Shown: in pieces, positions 53,251-61,921 of the stretch
Layout: each line of letters starts with the position of its first letter
How positions within the stretch are numbered: the stretch's first letter is position 1
Assembly: GCA_045638645.1 (NCBI GenBank)
Contig: JAZUBU010000016.1
Location: forward strand, 62,001 to 126,000
Length of the DNA stretch: 64,000 nt
Source: JAGCJX01 sp045638645
GTDB lineage: Bacteria > Bacteroidota > Bacteroidia > Bacteroidales > UBA932
Direction of reading: 5' to 3'
The notes under the pieces: generated by a model
Seen by the model: the letters and a program-made list of their open reading frames with translations, nothing else
The model's database searches: none
What the model was told of the DNA's origin: nothing
Program-made: the position numbers and the translations under genes

Positions 53251-55173
53251 ATGAACCATTTCAACCCTATGTTACCGCTCCTGATGGTGTGCTTGTTGAC
53301 CGGCATCTTCTGCAGCTGCTCCTCGTGGAGAAAGTTGGAGTACATCCGTACCGGAAACTCCGATGCCAAGCTTTCGCTCCAGCAGGAACATCAGGCGGTG
53401 GCCCTCTCGACGACGGATGACCCGAAACCACAAGACACCATTCGGATCAAAGACCTCTCGGGAAAAGACGTCTTTCTCATGCGTGCTGTCAAGGACGAAG
53501 ACGGCGAAATGATTGCCAGCGAAGTGTTGGAACCGGCTGTTGTCACGGCCAATTTCCGGAACGTAGCCGAACGTATGGGCCAGGTGGACCTCCATTTCCG
53601 TATCCATGTTCCTGCCATGCTGCAGGATCCAACCTGGCAAATCCGGTTTTATCCCCAACTGCTGGTGCAGGAAGACACCTTGACCCTGCTCCCCATCTTG
53701 ATTACAGGAACCGATTACCGGCAGCGACAAATCCGGGGATACCGCGCGTACGAACGCTTCCTCGGATCCATCATCCGGGACAGCAACCTGCTCCGGTACC
53801 AGGAGCTGATGCAGATCTTCAATGACCGTAACCACGACAACTTCCAGGATGTCAGCCCGGGAGAAGTACTAAAACACTACGAACGAAGTGGACGCATTTT
53901 TCTCAACAACCGGAAAACCAGTCGCATATCAGAATTCTTCCGCCGTCGCGTCAAGGCCCCCTACTACGGCCAGCCCATCTACCTGGATACACCGGCGGTA
54001 GCATCACCCGCTGCGTACGACTACCACTACACCTTAAAGACAAGGCCCCGGTTACGGAAAGCCGAACTCTACCTGACCGGGGAAATCTGGAAAGACGGCA
54101 ACCAACTCTACCAGATGCGCAGCAGTTCACCCCTCACCTTTTACATCTCCAGCATTGCAACCCTGATGGAAGACCGCACCCGCTTTGTCCAACAAATTGT
54201 GGAACGCAAAGCATTGACCCGAACCATGGCCTACATCGACTTCGCACAAGGATCGACACGAATCGACACCACCCTGCACGAAAACGCAGCCGAACTGGCC
54301 CGCATACAAAGCAACATCCAGGAACTGATCTCACACGACACCTTTGTACTGGACTCCCTGGTCATTACCGCCTCCTGCTCCCCGGAAGGCAGTTATGCGC
54401 TGAATACACGGCTGGCTCAAGAGCGCGGAAATTCAATCTTGAACCACTTGAAAAATCAAATCACAATACAGCAGGCTCGCATACAAGAGGAACGGAAGCA
54501 AACCCTGTATCTGAATTGGGCTCAGGACAGTACCCTGCTCCATCCGAGCGACTCCATCTCAGAACGGGAAGCCTTCTCTTTCATTTCCCATACCATTCCG
54601 GAAGATTGGGACCGCTTGCAGGTTCTCGTGCAACGCGACAGCCTGCTGACCTGCCGGGCCTCCCTCCTGGAACTGATCCGTCAACCCCTGGAACCGGACC
54701 TGAAAGAAAAAAAATTACGCATCCATCCGGATTACAGACGCCTCTACCAGGTCCTCTATCCCCTCATCCGCACGGTCCGCTTTGATTTTCACCTGCATCG
54801 GCGCGGAATGGTCAAAGACACCGTCCACACCACCGAGATTGACAGCCTGTACGAAGCCGGAAAAAAAGCCCTGCAGGAACGCGACTTCGAGAGAGCCCTG
54901 ACCCTGTTACGGCCCTACCACGACCTGAACACCGCCATTGCCTGCCTCTGCATGGATTACAACCTGACCGCCCGAGAGATTTTGGAATCCCTCGATGCCA
55001 ACAGCAAACGCAACTATCTGCTGGCCTTGACCCATGCCCGCCTCAACGAACAGGAAAAGGCCCTCAAATACCTGGTCCACAGCATTCAAATGGACCCTTC
55101 CTTACAATTCCGAGGCAATCTGGACCCCGAGATTGCCCGACTGATGCACGAGTTCAATCTAAATGAACAATAA
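53251..55173 (+). CDS. OmpA-like lipoprotein of the pilus locus
   Basis: 640 residues from the ATG at 53251, ten bases after the DUF3575 stop. The signal peptide ends LLTGIFCSCSS, with a lipidated Cys at 21 or 23. Residues 90-330 form a conserved beta region (DVFLMRAVKDEDGEMIASE, VVTANFRNVAERMGQVDLHF). An OmpA-like peptidoglycan-associating segment follows (YIDFAQGSTRIDTTLHENAAEL, LVITASCSPEGSYALNTRLAQER). The last 110 residues contain TPR-like helices (LYEAGKKALQERDFERALTLL). Homologues sit beside DUF3575 in other Bacteroidales pilus loci. Likely an outer-membrane scaffold. Confidence 0.75.
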   Translation: MNHFNPMLPLLMVCLLTGIFCSCSSWRKLEYIRTGNSDAKLSLQQEHQAVALSTTDDPKPQDTIRIKDLSGKDVFLMRAVKDEDGEMIASEVLEPAVVTANFRNVAERMGQVDLHFRIHVPAMLQDPTWQIRFYPQLLVQEDTLTLLPILITGTDYRQRQIRGYRAYERFLGSIIRDSNLLRYQELMQIFNDRNHDNFQDVSPGEVLKHYERSGRIFLNNRKTSRISEFFRRRVKAPYYGQPIYLDTPAVASPAAYDYHYTLKTRPRLRKAELYLTGEIWKDGNQLYQMRSSSPLTFYISSIATLMEDRTRFVQQIVERKALTRTMAYIDFAQGSTRIDTTLHENAAELARIQSNIQELISHDTFVLDSLVITASCSPEGSYALNTRLAQERGNSILNHLKNQITIQQARIQEERKQTLYLNWAQDSTLLHPSDSISEREAFSFISHTIPEDWDRLQVLVQRDSLLTCRASLLELIRQPLEPDLKEKKLRIHPDYRRLYQVLYPLIRTVRFDFHLHRRGMVKDTVHTTEIDSLYEAGKKALQERDFERALTLLRPYHDLNTAIACLCMDYNLTAREILESLDANSKRNYLLALTHARLNEQEKALKYLVHSIQMDPSLQFRGNLDPEIARLMHEFNLNEQ

Positions 55174-55205
55174 ACCTTTATGTTTCACTTAATTAATTCT
55201 ATTTT

Positions 55206-56267
55206 ATGAAGAAAAGATCTTTGATCTGGGCGACACTCGCCCTGCTTGTCGGCACAACTGCCTGCAACACCATGACCTCGGAGATGGAACCGCAATCCGA
55301 AACAAAGAAAACCGTCCGGCTGAACCTGTCCTTGGGTGCCGATGAAACCAAAGTTACCGGGACCACGAGCCAAAGCGAGGACAATACCATCTCCACGTTG
55401 GATGTATTTGTCTTCGACTATCCGGGACCTACGATTGGTGAAAAACACCGGCTGGATGCCTACAAACGGTTTTCCGGAAGCACATTGTCTGACGTTTCAC
55501 TGGACTGCAGTACCGGAGACAAACTGGTCTGTGTCATTGCCAACTCTCCGTACGATTCCTACTCCAACCTGATCCATCTGTCTGACTTCCGGGAACTCAC
55601 GGCCCAACTGAAAAACGAAGGAGTAAGAAACTTCACCATGTACGGAGAACGAGCCACCATGTTGTTTCAGAGCACCCAAAACATGACCATTACCCTCAAA
55701 CGCTTCGTTTCCAAAATCACGTTGACCGACCTGAAGACAAATTTCACAGGCACACCGTTGGAAGGACTTGCACTTGAAAATGTGGAACTGTACCTGCTCA
55801 ACGTCTACGGAGAGAAGATCCTGTACTCCAATGAAAACCAAGACCCTGCAGTCCTCTACAACGTAGGTGCATTGGATCCGGAAGACGTACAACAATTCAA
55901 ACAAACCGACCTGATTGCCCAAACGTTGCCTCTGGCCGTGGATGCCAATGGGTTGGCCGATGACTACTGCTTCTACTGTTATGAAAACCTAATCGAAGGG
56001 GTGGATGGAGCAACCATGCTGGTCATCCAAGCAGACATCGACGGTCAAACCTACTACTATCCCATTCCCATCAACCAGGCGGATTTTGGTTACAACGACG
56101 ACAACAAACACTTCGGGGTCCGTCGGAACACCTGCTATTCAGTCGGTGTAACGATTACGGGTCTGGGATCGGACCAACCGACCACTCCGATCTACACCGG
56201 CACATTTGAAGTGACCGTCAATACCGAAGATTGGAAAACCATTCCTCATTTCGATAAAGTGTTCTAA
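55206..56267 (+). CDS. Fimbrillin (FimA/Mfa1-type V pilin)
   Basis: 353 residues. The lipoprotein signal ends LLVGTTAC with Cys20. The N-terminal domain starts VRLNLSLGADETKVTGT, followed by TISTLDVFVFD and KLVCVIANSP. It contains ITLKRFVSKITLTDLKTNF, the conserved fimbrillin R.VSKI segment, and a C-terminal FGVRRNTCYSVGVTITGLG near residue 308. Type V pilins are exported as lipoproteins, cleaved near the end of the first strand by an Arg- or trypsin-like protease, and polymerise by donor-strand exchange. Arg38 is a candidate cleavage site. The anchor gene follows one base later. Confidence 0.85.
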   Translation: MKKRSLIWATLALLVGTTACNTMTSEMEPQSETKKTVRLNLSLGADETKVTGTTSQSEDNTISTLDVFVFDYPGPTIGEKHRLDAYKRFSGSTLSDVSLDCSTGDKLVCVIANSPYDSYSNLIHLSDFRELTAQLKNEGVRNFTMYGERATMLFQSTQNMTITLKRFVSKITLTDLKTNFTGTPLEGLALENVELYLLNVYGEKILYSNENQDPAVLYNVGALDPEDVQQFKQTDLIAQTLPLAVDANGLADDYCFYCYENLIEGVDGATMLVIQADIDGQTYYYPIPINQADFGYNDDNKHFGVRRNTCYSVGVTITGLGSDQPTTPIYTGTFEVTVNTEDWKTIPHFDKVF

Positions 56268-56268
56268 C

Positions 56269-57033
56269 ATGAATCGACTTCCTTTCATAGGAAAGCTACT
56301 AGGGGCGCTGCTTCTCTTGTCTTCGTGCATCCACGAGCAGAGAAGCCGCTGCCCGGCGTGGCTGACCATCCATTTTGAGGACGTTCCTCACGGGACAGAA
56401 GAAATGTACCTGATTATTCAAAACGAGCATCAAACCTATTTCCGTGACACCTTGACCCCTATGGATTGGAAGCAACCTTTCAGCCTTGAAGTCCCTCGAG
56501 AGACTTTGCACCTTGCGCTATGGAGCCATACCTCCAATTTGGAGGAAACACGGGACGGCTTTGTCATCCCACCCGGGCATCAAGCCGATTCCTTGTATTT
56601 TGACAGTTTCACGACCACCCCAAACCAGGACCTGATCAACGTAACACTGACTCCCAAAAAAAACTTTTCCAACCTCACCATTTCACTGACCGCCTCAGCA
56701 GACAGTTCCGCGAACCTGATCTGGACCTTTGAAGGCTCCTCGGTCGGACAAGGACACAACGCAGCCATCATCACCGGCACCTTCTGTTATCAAACCGACA
56801 CACCGACCTGCCGGATTCCCAGACAAGCCTCCGATGACCTCACGCTGACACTGACACAAAACAACCGTCTCATCCACCGCTTCCCCTTGGGAAAATTCCT
56901 CATTGAAGCGGGTTATGACAACCAGGCCAAAGAACTGATTGACTGGAACATCACCTTGGACTATGCCAATCTGTTGTTAAACATCCTTCCGGAAGATTGG
57001 GAAGAGGTGATCCCGTACAACCCCATATTTTAA
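56269..57033 (+). CDS. FimB/Mfa2-family pilus anchor lipoprotein
   Basis: 254 residues. The lipoprotein signal ends LLLLSSC (Cys20). The N-terminal fold PAWLTIHFEDVPHGTEEMYLI and LHLALWSHTSN, and the second domain FSNLTISLTASADSS through LIWTFEG, follow the Mfa2/FimB two-domain pattern. It should cap and anchor the fimbrillin fibre in the outer membrane. The C-terminus (PEDWEEVIPYNPIF) resembles the end of the upstream fimbrillin (TEDWKTIPHFDKVF). Gap to the next gene is 18 bases. Confidence 0.8.
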   Translation: MNRLPFIGKLLGALLLLSSCIHEQRSRCPAWLTIHFEDVPHGTEEMYLIIQNEHQTYFRDTLTPMDWKQPFSLEVPRETLHLALWSHTSNLEETRDGFVIPPGHQADSLYFDSFTTTPNQDLINVTLTPKKNFSNLTISLTASADSSANLIWTFEGSSVGQGHNAAIITGTFCYQTDTPTCRIPRQASDDLTLTLTQNNRLIHRFPLGKFLIEAGYDNQAKELIDWNITLDYANLLLNILPEDWEEVIPYNPIF

Positions 57034-57051
57034 CCCTTTATAAAATTGATT

Positions 57052-60000
57052 ATGAAACCATTTACCGTACGATCCTACTTCCTGTTGCTTTGTCTCATCC
57101 CCATCACTTCCTGCGACAAGGAAGAGGCTACAAGGGTCTCCCCCGACGAAGGCATTGTCCTGAATCTGTCCTACCAATGCAAAGAGACAGCCTCCCGTCT
57201 GAGCCAGGAAGATCAGCAATCCAATACACAGGCAACGACCGAAACCAGGGTTCACAACATCACCTTGCTCTTGTACAACGAAAAGGGAGAGCTGCTGACA
57301 GCCACCTACACCGACCGACCCCACGAACCGGTTACCTTGAACATCCGTGACAAAACAACGGCCTCCCTCTATGCCGTGGCCAATGTCGGCGACTGGACCC
57401 AGAAAATCCACATTACCACCCTCAACGGACTCAAAAAAACCTTCTGGCCCTACCAACCCGACTCGCTGGCCCAAAACGGAGCCCTGCCCATGTCCGGAAA
57501 AAAGGAGGCATACTATTTCCAAAATGGAAACAAATTAACCCTGTCTCTGGAACGGCTCGTCGCAAAATTCCGGCTTCTGGTCGATACAACACAACTCAGC
57601 AACGAGGTCGAATGCTTTGATATCAAACAAATCCGACTTCGGAACCTCAACCGGCGAGTCCACTTCTTCACTGAAAGTAAGGCGGAAATGCGATCCTGGA
57701 TTGTGGACAGCAGCCTGGCTATCACCGGCAACGAACTAAATGCCATCTGGAACAGCGGGTTGGATTTCTACTTGCCGGAAAATTGCCAGGGCGATCTGCT
57801 CTCCGGAAACACAGATCCCTCCACCCACATTCCACCGGCCCCGTACGACAGCCTTTGCACCTACATTGAATTTCTGGTCAATTACAAAACACAGACGCAT
57901 TGGGACCCGAATCTCGTTTACCGCTATTACCTCCACAATGGCAAGCTCCTGGACAACTTTGATGTCCGGCGCAACACCATGTACACCTGCCAGACCCTGT
58001 TCTGTGGCGATGGGCTCAACGAAACGACCTGGCGGATCGATGCCAGCGGGATGCAGGACCGCGTAACGCAGATCGAACTCACACCCAGTGCGTCCAAACT
58101 GACCCGTCGTGGAGAAACCCTGAACCTCGAAGCCAAAGTCCTGCCGCAGTCAGCGGCCAATCCGACCCTGCAATGGATATCTTCCAACAATGCCGTCGCC
58201 ACGGTTTCTCAAAACGGTGTTGTAACGGCCCAAAACGATGGCGAATGTACCATTACCGCCCTCTCTCTTGACAATACGCAGGTCACGGCCAGTGCCAGCA
58301 TTGAAGTAGATACCTACATCCCCGTCACTACGGTTCACATTGCGCCCAAAAGCGGCAATTGCCAAATCGGAGAAACATTTGCCTTCTCGGCCAGCTTGCT
58401 TCCGGAAGACGCGACAAACCCATTGATACGATGGAAATCCACCAACGTAAAAATTGCCTCGGTCAATACCGAAGGGGTCGTAACCGGCAATAATTATGGA
58501 AAATGCCAGATCATCGCGAGTTCATACAACGGGAAAATCTCCGATACGGCTGATTTTGAAGTCAGTGCCAAAACGTTTACTCTGTATGAGATTCCCACCC
58601 TCTACCCGGGCTACAACACGCCTTGGCCAATCCAACACAGCGGCCGACCCGAAGGCAGCCCCACCTACACCCTGACCGATAAGACCGGCATGGCTTCTTC
58701 CCTGTACCTAAGCAACAATACCCTCTATTTCAAGATTCCTTCCTTATGGACCAACGAAAGCGACTCGGACATCATCGCAACAGGCCTGCTGACTGGGACC
58801 ATGAATGAAATAGAACGGTCTCAAGAGATCCATGTCAGTTCCGGTCAGATTTCTTTCCAAGCCAGTTACCAACTCTGTCAAGGCGTTCCGGAATACATCG
58901 CTCCGGAAACGCTCATTCCTGAAGACATTCCCATCACATGGATCTCCAGTGATACCCAAATTCTTCGCTTTGATCAAAACGGAAACGCCATCCCCTTGCA
59001 ACCCGGGACTGTCACGGTAACAGCCAGCATTGCCAGCGGTGCTAAAACTAGCTTTGAGGTACAGGTTCTCCAACCGACCCTCCGGATTTTAGGCGGAAAT
59101 ACACAAACCATTTACGAACGGCAAGGCCTGCAGTTGGAGACTCTCTCTTCTCCCCACAACTCCTCTGCACTGACAATCCGATGGAAAATTGTGAACGGAA
59201 ACCAACATGCCGTCATCTCTCCGAGCGGAACACTGACCGGCATACAACGAACAAATAACCAACAGGTTGTTGTCCGGGCTTATTACGAAACACTCCCCGA
59301 CATTTACGACGAAGCCTCGTTCTCCGTGCTTCCCATCGTCAGTGCACGTTTGACAGACAGCCTACTGCTCAACACCACCATCCTGGAACCACAAAGGCCC
59401 GTACCGGACATTCCCACAGCCACGCAACTTCTCTTTGATCACTCCCCCAGCACAACCATCCACTGGAAAGTATTCCGGGAAGACGGAACGCAGGTGGAAG
59501 ACCTGAACATCAATGAGAAAGGCGATGTTCTCCTGGCAAAGATGGCAGCATCCGGACGCTACCTCATCCGGGGCTACGACGCCTCCGAGCAATACTCAAC
59601 CGACCCTCTTCTCTTGAAAATCTATCAGTACCTTGAATACGAAGTCGGCCTTGAATCCTATAAATCCGAAGTGATTTATGACTCCAGCGACCCTGACGAG
59701 GGAACCATAAAATATACCTACGACATGAATTCACGCTGGGAATTCTATTCCTGGAACTGGTTATCCAAAGCCCGCCTCAACAACATCGTCCTGGCCCGAT
59801 ACTTTGACACACGCGAACTACTTACCTACCCGATCCACAACCTGCCTCGCCACACCATCTGCTCCGCACAGACCAACAACCTGCCACATCAGTTTACCAA
59901 TCAATGTGTGGAATCCATTCCATACAATCCTCAGTTTACCGTCTGGGATGATTTGACCGCATCCAGCTACCTCTGGAATGCAGACACCCAACAGCAGGCC

Positions 60001-60096
60001 CCAGGCATCCGTGGATTGCCCTTTGAATTCAATGCCTACGAACATTATTTCATTCGGCAAAAAGACAATTTGTTCTACAACGGAACGTATGACTAA
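57052..60096 (+). CDS. Fimbrillin-like lipoprotein with Ig-like (BIG2) repeats, probable pilus tip or accessory protein
   Basis: 1014 residues from the ATG at 57052. The lipoprotein signal ends LIPITSC (Cys21). Residues 30-330 are Mfa-like (RVHNITLLLYNEKGELL, ASLYAVANVGDW, LERLVAKFRLLVD, VRRNTMYTCQTLFCG). They are followed by two BIG2 domains at about 340-420 and 425-510 (NNAVATVSQNGVVTAQNDGE; VKIASVNTEGVVTGNNYGK). A degenerate third repeat follows, and then a 300-residue C-terminal region rich in Tyr and Trp. Such multidomain lipoproteins are usually tip or accessory subunits (DUF4906-like). Adhesin function is inferred. Last gene of the operon, with a hairpin downstream. Confidence 0.75.
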   Translation: MKPFTVRSYFLLLCLIPITSCDKEEATRVSPDEGIVLNLSYQCKETASRLSQEDQQSNTQATTETRVHNITLLLYNEKGELLTATYTDRPHEPVTLNIRDKTTASLYAVANVGDWTQKIHITTLNGLKKTFWPYQPDSLAQNGALPMSGKKEAYYFQNGNKLTLSLERLVAKFRLLVDTTQLSNEVECFDIKQIRLRNLNRRVHFFTESKAEMRSWIVDSSLAITGNELNAIWNSGLDFYLPENCQGDLLSGNTDPSTHIPPAPYDSLCTYIEFLVNYKTQTHWDPNLVYRYYLHNGKLLDNFDVRRNTMYTCQTLFCGDGLNETTWRIDASGMQDRVTQIELTPSASKLTRRGETLNLEAKVLPQSAANPTLQWISSNNAVATVSQNGVVTAQNDGECTITALSLDNTQVTASASIEVDTYIPVTTVHIAPKSGNCQIGETFAFSASLLPEDATNPLIRWKSTNVKIASVNTEGVVTGNNYGKCQIIASSYNGKISDTADFEVSAKTFTLYEIPTLYPGYNTPWPIQHSGRPEGSPTYTLTDKTGMASSLYLSNNTLYFKIPSLWTNESDSDIIATGLLTGTMNEIERSQEIHVSSGQISFQASYQLCQGVPEYIAPETLIPEDIPITWISSDTQILRFDQNGNAIPLQPGTVTVTASIASGAKTSFEVQVLQPTLRILGGNTQTIYERQGLQLETLSSPHNSSALTIRWKIVNGNQHAVISPSGTLTGIQRTNNQQVVVRAYYETLPDIYDEASFSVLPIVSARLTDSLLLNTTILEPQRPVPDIPTATQLLFDHSPSTTIHWKVFREDGTQVEDLNINEKGDVLLAKMAASGRYLIRGYDASEQYSTDPLLLKIYQYLEYEVGLESYKSEVIYDSSDPDEGTIKYTYDMNSRWEFYSWNWLSKARLNNIVLARYFDTRELLTYPIHNLPRHTICSAQTNNLPHQFTNQCVESIPYNPQFTVWDDLTASSYLWNADTQQQAPGIRGLPFEFNAYEHYFIRQKDNLFYNGTYD

Positions 60097-60187
60097 CAGA
60101 ACCGGAACAGCATCAACCCGACACGAGCCCACCACCGGGTCAACACTACCTTAGAAGAAAAAGAAGCGGCAAATCAGAACAAAAAAA

Positions 60188-60212
60188 AGAGGCAACAAAA
60201 AATGTTACCTCT
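60188..60212 (+). terminator. Hairpin terminator after the pilus operon
   Basis: AGAGGCAACA (60188-60197) pairs with TGTTACCTCT (60203-60212) with one bulge and an AAAAA loop, followed by CTTCG. The U-tract is weak. It sits between the operon end and the convergent tRNA genes. Confidence 0.5.
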
Positions 60213-60221
60213 CTTCGTAGT

Positions 60222-60295
60222 GGGAGCAGAGGGAGTCGAACCCCCGACCCTCTGCTTGTAAGGCAGATGCTCTAAACCAACTGAGCTATGCTCCC
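60222..60295 (-). tRNA. tRNA-Val (anticodon TAC)
   Basis: 74 bases. The acceptor stem GGGAGCA/TGCTCCC closes the molecule. The D-loop has AGTTGGTTTA, the anticodon loop CTTACAA gives anticodon UAC for valine, and the T-loop is TTCGACT. No CCA is encoded. The variable loop reads GGGTC. Confidence 0.95.
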
Positions 60296-60340
60296 TTATC
60301 AATTTTGCTGACAATCTTTATTTCAAAAAACTTTCTTGGT

Positions 60341-60414
60341 GGGAGCAGAGGGAGTCGAACCCCCGTCCCTCTGCTTGTAAGGCAGATGCTCTAAACCAAC
60401 TGAGCTATGCTCCC
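60341..60414 (-). tRNA. tRNA-Val (anticodon TAC), second copy
   Basis: 74 bases, identical to the neighbouring tRNA-Val apart from one base in the variable loop (nucleotide 49: GGGAC here against GGGTC). The 45 bases between them hold no promoter of clear consensus, so the pair is probably co-transcribed. Confidence 0.95.
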
Positions 60415-60480
60415 AAAATCTCCCCTTTCTGTTTGGGGACTGCAAAAGTAGATACTTTTTCCGAATTCACAAATATTTTT

Positions 60481-61824
60481 TTAATTTTTTGTTGACTTCG
60501 CAAAAATCGGATGCAACAAAGCTTCCGCAACGACGTAACTGCTTCCGCCGATGTACACCAGATCATCGGGTTGGGCCACCGAAAAATACGCGATCAACGC
60601 CTCTTGCACAGACAAGGTCACCACACAGCGGCGGGCCTTCTCCACAAAGTAACCGGCCAATTTTTCAGCCGGCATGGCCCGAGGTCCGGGTGCCTGCGTA
60701 AAATAGTAATCCGCGACCGGAAACAGATCCTTCACCCGATCGATCTCCTTATCGCCCACCATACCCAAAATCAATACCAGACGGGCATACTTGCCTGCTT
60801 TCTTTCCTTCCTCAAACGCGGATTGGAGCTGTTTCATGGTGAAACGCAATCCTGCTTCGTTGTGCGCGATATCGCAATAAACATCCGGTTGGGAGAACAA
60901 CCGGTCCCAACGTCCACGAAATTGCGTCCGCTCCGCCGCATGGGCCAGGGCATCCCGAACCAGCAGTGGTTCCCACACCGAAGGTTCCGGCATCACCTCG
61001 CTGGCCAACACCCGCAAAGCAGCACGGACGGTCTTCAAATTAGCCCGTTGGTACTCACCCTGCAGATCCAAGGCGGAGGGATCCGGTATGGCCATTTCCT
61101 CTCCGGGGAAAGCCGCTGCGAACCGATCCGCCGACGCCGTCTGTGAATGATACAACGGAGCCTGCACGGCCTGGCTCAAGCGTTCAAACACCGGATTCAG
61201 CTCCTCCTGCACATTCCCCAGCACCACCGGAACTCCTGGTTTGATGATGCCCCCCTTCTCTGCCGCGATCTCCGGCAATGTATGTCCCAACAAATCACAA
61301 TGGTCGTAACCGATGGACGTGATAATGGAAAGCTGCGGTGTAATCAGGTTGGTTGAATCCATCCGACCGCCCAGTCCGACTTCAATCAGGGCCACCTCCA
61401 CTCCCTCCCGTGCAAAATAGTCCCAAGCCATCGCCGTGGTTATTTCAAAAAATGACGGTCGGTACTCTTCCAGAAACGAAGCGGTCCGGCGGAAGAAATC
61501 CACCACAGCTTCCCGTGAAATCGGAATCCCATTGATGCGGATACGTTCCCGGAAATCGGCCAGATGGGGCGAGGTATACAAGCCGGTCTTCTTGCCATGT
61601 GCTGCAAAAACGGAGGCCATCATGTGGGACACAGAACCTTTCCCATTGGTCCCTGCCACATGAATCGAACGGAACTGCTGGTGCGGGTGTCCCAAAAACG
61701 CATCCAACGCTTTCATCGTTTCCATCCCCGGGTGATAACCGGCACGACCTACCTGTTGAAAAGAGGGTGACATCTGCAACATCCGGCTCACCCAAAGCTC
61801 ATATTCCTGGCTAATATTCTGCAT
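60481..61824 (-). CDS. folC: Bifunctional folylpolyglutamate synthase / dihydrofolate synthase
   Basis: 447 residues. The Mur-ligase-like P-loop HVAGTNGKGSVSHMMAS (about 54-70), the omega-loop TSPHLADFRERIRING, IEVGLGGRMDSTN, SIGYDHCDLLG and the C-terminal domain with DIAHNEAGL identify FolC. It adds glutamates to dihydropteroate and folates. The C-terminal part (MPAEKLAGYFVEKARRC) is normal in length. It is divergent from purL; folate one-carbon units serve purine synthesis. Confidence 0.94.
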   Translation of the reverse strand: MQNISQEYELWVSRMLQMSPSFQQVGRAGYHPGMETMKALDAFLGHPHQQFRSIHVAGTNGKGSVSHMMASVFAAHGKKTGLYTSPHLADFRERIRINGIPISREAVVDFFRRTASFLEEYRPSFFEITTAMAWDYFAREGVEVALIEVGLGGRMDSTNLITPQLSIITSIGYDHCDLLGHTLPEIAAEKGGIIKPGVPVVLGNVQEELNPVFERLSQAVQAPLYHSQTASADRFAAAFPGEEMAIPDPSALDLQGEYQRANLKTVRAALRVLASEVMPEPSVWEPLLVRDALAHAAERTQFRGRWDRLFSQPDVYCDIAHNEAGLRFTMKQLQSAFEEGKKAGKYARLVLILGMVGDKEIDRVKDLFPVADYYFTQAPGPRAMPAEKLAGYFVEKARRCVVTLSVQEALIAYFSVAQPDDLVYIGGSSYVVAEALLHPIFAKSTKN

Positions 61825-61921
61825 TGTTCATAAGTTTTCACGCAAAAGTGGGAATTATTCAAGAAATTTTACTGAAAAAATCGTATTTTTACGCGTTAAA
61901 CGAATATTGATTCACTAGTCT

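Noticed and set aside
60222..60414. tRNA-Val pair as an integration site for a mobile island
   Set aside because: Neighbouring genes (pilus operon, folC) show no integrase, and no partial tRNA copy or direct repeat was seen.
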